Origin: Mycoplasmataceae bacterium
GTDB taxonomy: Bacteria > Bacillota_I > Bacilli_A > Mycoplasmatales > Mycoplasmoidaceae
Assembly: GCA_031278855.1 (NCBI GenBank)
Contig: JAITJR010000015.1
Location: 1 to 30,018 of the forward strand
Direction of reading: 5' to 3'
Length of the DNA stretch: 30,018 nt
The translations under genes and the position numbers were made by a program. The notes under the pieces were generated by a model, which was not told the DNA's origin, ran no database searches, and was given only the letters and a program-made list of their open reading frames with translations. Position 1 is the first letter of the stretch, and the number at the start of each line of letters is the position of its first letter. Positions 27,729 through 30,018 of the stretch are shown piece after piece.

Positions 27729-27756
27729 TCACTATTGCTAACTTTAGGAGTCGATC

Positions 27757-29646
27757 ATGAAAAACAAAAATCAAACTGAATCTTTAAAATTTCGCAAAGA
27801 AGATGGCGAACCTTCTAATCCAAATAATAATGTTTTAACCAGCGAACAGCACCGCATTTGAAAGCGTCGCAATAAGGTTAAAGTTACTTTAGTGGCTGTC
27901 GCTGCAGTTATCGGCATCGGCAGCGGGTTAGGAGCAGGCTATGCCATTGGCCATAGTCAAAATAATCACCCGACCCCTGTTCTATCATTGAGTGCAAATA
28001 TTTCAAATAATAATTTACAGCTTGGCACACTGGGGACAGCTACCCTATCGGTCACTGAAATCAATGCAACTGAATGAACAAACCCTACTGTCGATTTTGG
28101 TGATGCTTCGGGAAGCTTTGATATTACCACTTTTGAATCTGATACTGGCTTAACAAGAACGGCTACAATTAGTTTAAGCGAAAACACTTCTATAGTTGCT
28201 GGGTCATACACTATCACGATTTCGGCTAACAACGCTTCGATTGATCAAAATATATCAGTGGCACCAGAAACTCCAACCCCAGCCTTGAGTGCAAGCATTT
28301 CAAATAATAATTTAAAGATTGGCACACCAGGGACAGCTACCCTATCGGTTACTGAAATCAATGCAGATGGTTGAACAGACCCTACTCTCACTGTTCCAAC
28401 TGGCCTTATTGATTCTGGCTCTTGGACTATCTCTGGGCTGACTGGAACAACCACCATCTCTCTAAGCTCTGACTCTTCTCTTGCCGCTGGGTCATACACT
28501 ATCACGATTTCGGCTAACAACGCTTCGATTGATCAAAATGTATCAGTGGCACCAGCCATCCCAACCCCAACTTTATCCGCCGCCATTTCTGTCAACACTC
28601 TCCAGCTTGGCACACTGGGGACAGCTACCCTATCGGTCACTGAAATCAACACAACTTCATGAACAGACCCTACTCTCGCTTTTGATAGTGGTTCCTCAAG
28701 CTTTACCTATGATTCTTGGTCTAAAACTGCTAATCCTCTGACTAAAACAACCGCCATCTCTCTAAGCCCTGGCTCTTCTCCTACCCCTGGCCCCCACACC
28801 ATCACTATTTCACTTGATGGCTACGAATCCATTACACAAACTTTTACGGTATTACCAGAAGAAATTACCTTAGTCATCAGTCCCGCTACATTGAGAGACA
28901 ACACAGCTTTAGCCGAGGCTTGCAATCTTAGTATTGATTCATCTGGAGTGCTGAACAAAAAATATACTTGGAACAGCTCGACAAACACCGCCTTCACTAC
29001 TTATCTCAATAATCCCCACATCACCACCATCCGATTCGAAGGCATTTCCTCCATCGCCAATAATGTCTTCGATAGTTGCAAAGCACTAACTACTGTTGAT
29101 TTCTCCAACTGCACCAACCTCTCCTCCATCGCCGATTATGCCTTCAATGGCTGCGACAATCTCTCCTTCGTCGTCATTCCAGATTCTATCGCCTCCATCA
29201 ACGATTATGCCTTCAATGGCTGCAACAATCTCTCCTCCATCAATCTCTCTAGTCTCACTGCCCTCAAATCTATCGGCTATAATGCTTTCCAAGGCTGTGC
29301 ACTAACTACCGTCGACCTTTCCTGCTGCACCAACCTCACCACTATCGACCATTATGCCTTCTACAGTTGCTACTCCCTCACCGCCCTAAAACTCCCGCCC
29401 GCCATGTTTGCCGCCAACAACGACGCCACCATCGGCTCTCGTGCCTTCTGAATCTGCATCAACTTAGCTGTCATTTATCTCCCAACTAATGCAACAACAC
29501 TGCCAAATAACTGCAGCGAAGACGCCTTCACTGGCTGTAAAACGAATGGCACAATTTGATACCCTGCTGGCAAAGAAAACATAGCTACTGGTTTTAGAAG
29601 TAAATTTACTGCACTGGCAAATTGAACACCATTACCAATACAATAA
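27757..29646 (+). CDS. BspA-type leucine-rich repeat surface protein with three Ig-like repeats
   Basis: A 629-residue ORF with TGA Trp codons. A basic cytoplasmic N-terminus (1-40) is followed by a membrane segment (about 41-65, VKVTLVAVAAVIGIGSGLGA). Three beta-sandwich repeats of 96-99 residues share GTATLSVTEIN and, in two of them, SYTITISANNASIDQN. Residues from about 390 form BspA/TpLRR-type leucine-rich repeats of 23 residues, such as IADYAFNGCDNLS and INDYAFNGCNNLS. The C-terminus ends WTPLPIQ after a YPAGKEN segment. Such proteins are displayed on the cell surface and bind host or microbial partners. The LRR part is C-rich in codon use, unlike its own N-terminal part and the neighbours. 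Confidence 0.88.
28033..28648 (+). repeat. Three in-frame repeats in the BspA-like gene
   Basis: GGGACAGCTACCCTATCGGT recurs at 28033, 28330 and 28618 (periods 297 and 288 nt, both multiples of three). A block from the GCTGGGTCATACACTATCAC at 28198 is almost identical at 28489. The DNA-level identity points to recent duplication or gene conversion. Confidence 0.85.
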
Positions 29647-29688
29647 ACACCGAATTACCATTCAGCTCAGCCAATTTAAAGACAGTAT

Positions 29689-29733
29689 TTGTAATAAATG
29701 ACGGCAGTGAATCGTTGCCGTCATTTATTACAA
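29689..29733 (+). terminator. Terminator-like hairpin after the BspA-like gene
   Basis: A perfect 18-bp stem (29689-29706 with 29716-29733) and 9-nt loop. It lies 42 nt past the stop codon. The T tail is weak, so it may act in part as an RNA-stabilising 3' end. Confidence 0.75.
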
Positions 29734-29752
29734 CCCACCCCTCACAATTTTT

Positions 29753-29774
29753 ATCAGTTTAAAATCAGTTTAAA
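29753..29774. repeat. 11-bp tandem direct repeat
   Basis: ATCAGTTTAAA occurs twice in tandem. The surrounding 29734-30018 is noncoding as far as I can tell. It also holds an imperfect 11-bp RNA stem (29879-29889 with 29913-29923) with a 23-nt loop, of unknown meaning. Confidence 0.7.
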
Positions 29775-30018
29775 ATGGTAATTGGACAGCGACGACGGTT
29801 TCGGCACGGTAGTGATTAAAAGTGTGGCATTTTTTTGGTGGTTTAGTGTTCTATGGAAATAGACTCGAGATTAGTTATAAAACTTTGTCTATCATTAACC
29901 TACTTTACTTCAGGCAGAGTTTTGTAGGACTATTATTCCTAACCATTCGAGCCTATTTTAAGTGACTTGCATACTGCCTAATTTTCTTAATTTTGCCACA
30001 AATATTTTTGGGCTACTC

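Larger units (their letters stand above)
27621..27756 (+). promoter_or_regulatory. Poly-G leader cassette 2 (putative phase-variable attenuator)
   Basis: The 136-nt leader of the BspA-like gene has the same plan as cassette 1: ATGCAATTACATA, ten G (27634-27643), ACAGATCTGATAGTGC, a pyrimidine-rich stretch (27671-27690), a hairpin, and Shine-Dalgarno TAGGAG (27745-27750). The hairpin arms are unrelated in sequence to cassette 1 although position and shape agree. With 10 G the leader ORF stops at 27656. With 9 or 12 G it would run to TAA at 27739-27741, four nt before the Shine-Dalgarno, encoding 39 residues (9 G). Confidence 0.7.

Noticed and set aside
28245..28520. Minus-strand ORFs opposite the BspA-like repeats (also 27966-28232 and 29086-29292)
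   Set aside because: They follow from the repeats and C-rich composition of the real gene, with no independent coding signal.
29958..30018. Minus-strand coding tail entering from the right edge (ends KLGSMQVT then TAA)
   Set aside because: Under 20 codons, no recognisable family; cannot be distinguished from chance.

Overview
The window is AT-rich bacterial DNA read with genetic code 4. TGA interrupts almost every conserved protein exactly where the family has tryptophan (thyA, folA, prfA, gatA, gatB, feoB and both surface-protein loci), so this is a mollicute (Mycoplasma/Ureaplasma-type). The gene pairs plsC..scpA-scpB, rpmE-prfA-prmC and gatC-gatA-gatB recall the Mycoplasmoides pneumoniae group from memory. 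BspA-type leucine-rich repeats and a glycine-rich beta-helix-like adhesin suggest a mucosal or gut host, but I cannot name the species.

Layout. 1-536: 3' part of a sirtuin gene. 528-4074 (minus): lipid kinase, family 1 glycosidase and a DUF4380/mutarotase-like protein, with a GRP-type sugar transporter (4110-5144) diverging from only 35 bp away; this looks like a glycoside uptake and breakdown locus. 5507-9014: plsC-thyA-folA-scpA-scpB, meeting degV (minus, 9015-9875) with no gap. 9876-13864: regulatory leader plus two large surface proteins. 14034-20546: rpmE, prfA-prmC, an ECF-type membrane protein and gatCAB. 20650-23450: plsY-pncB-membrane protein. 23451-24115: gene-poor, with a candidate small RNA and dispersed repeats. 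24169-24575 (minus): tmRNA. 24636-27347 (minus): an unknown small gene, feoA and feoB. 27395-27600: intergenic repeat. 27621-29646: a second leader plus a BspA-like surface protein. 29647-30018: terminator and noncoding DNA.

Promoters. At most first genes a TATAAT box sits 6-9 nt before the start codon, so the mRNAs should be leaderless or nearly so; genes inside operons more often carry a Shine-Dalgarno sequence.

Most interesting observation. The two surface-protein loci, 17.5 kb apart, share a leader cassette: TATAAT, then 6-7 nt, then a near-identical element that starts with ATG and contains a G tract (8 G in one copy, 10 G in the other), then a terminator-like hairpin of unrelated sequence, then a Shine-Dalgarno and the surface gene, 136-137 nt after the first ATG. 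As sequenced, both leader ORFs stop after 11-13 codons. With 9 G (or any multiple of 3), both would read through the hairpin and stop directly before the Shine-Dalgarno, encoding 39-41-residue hydrophobic peptides that both begin MQLHRGGDRSDSA. The two base changes within that shared segment are synonymous in this frame. I propose a phase-variable leader-ORF switch, by attenuation and/or translational coupling, controlling surface proteins; both copies would be OFF as sequenced. This is inference from sequence architecture and has not been tested.
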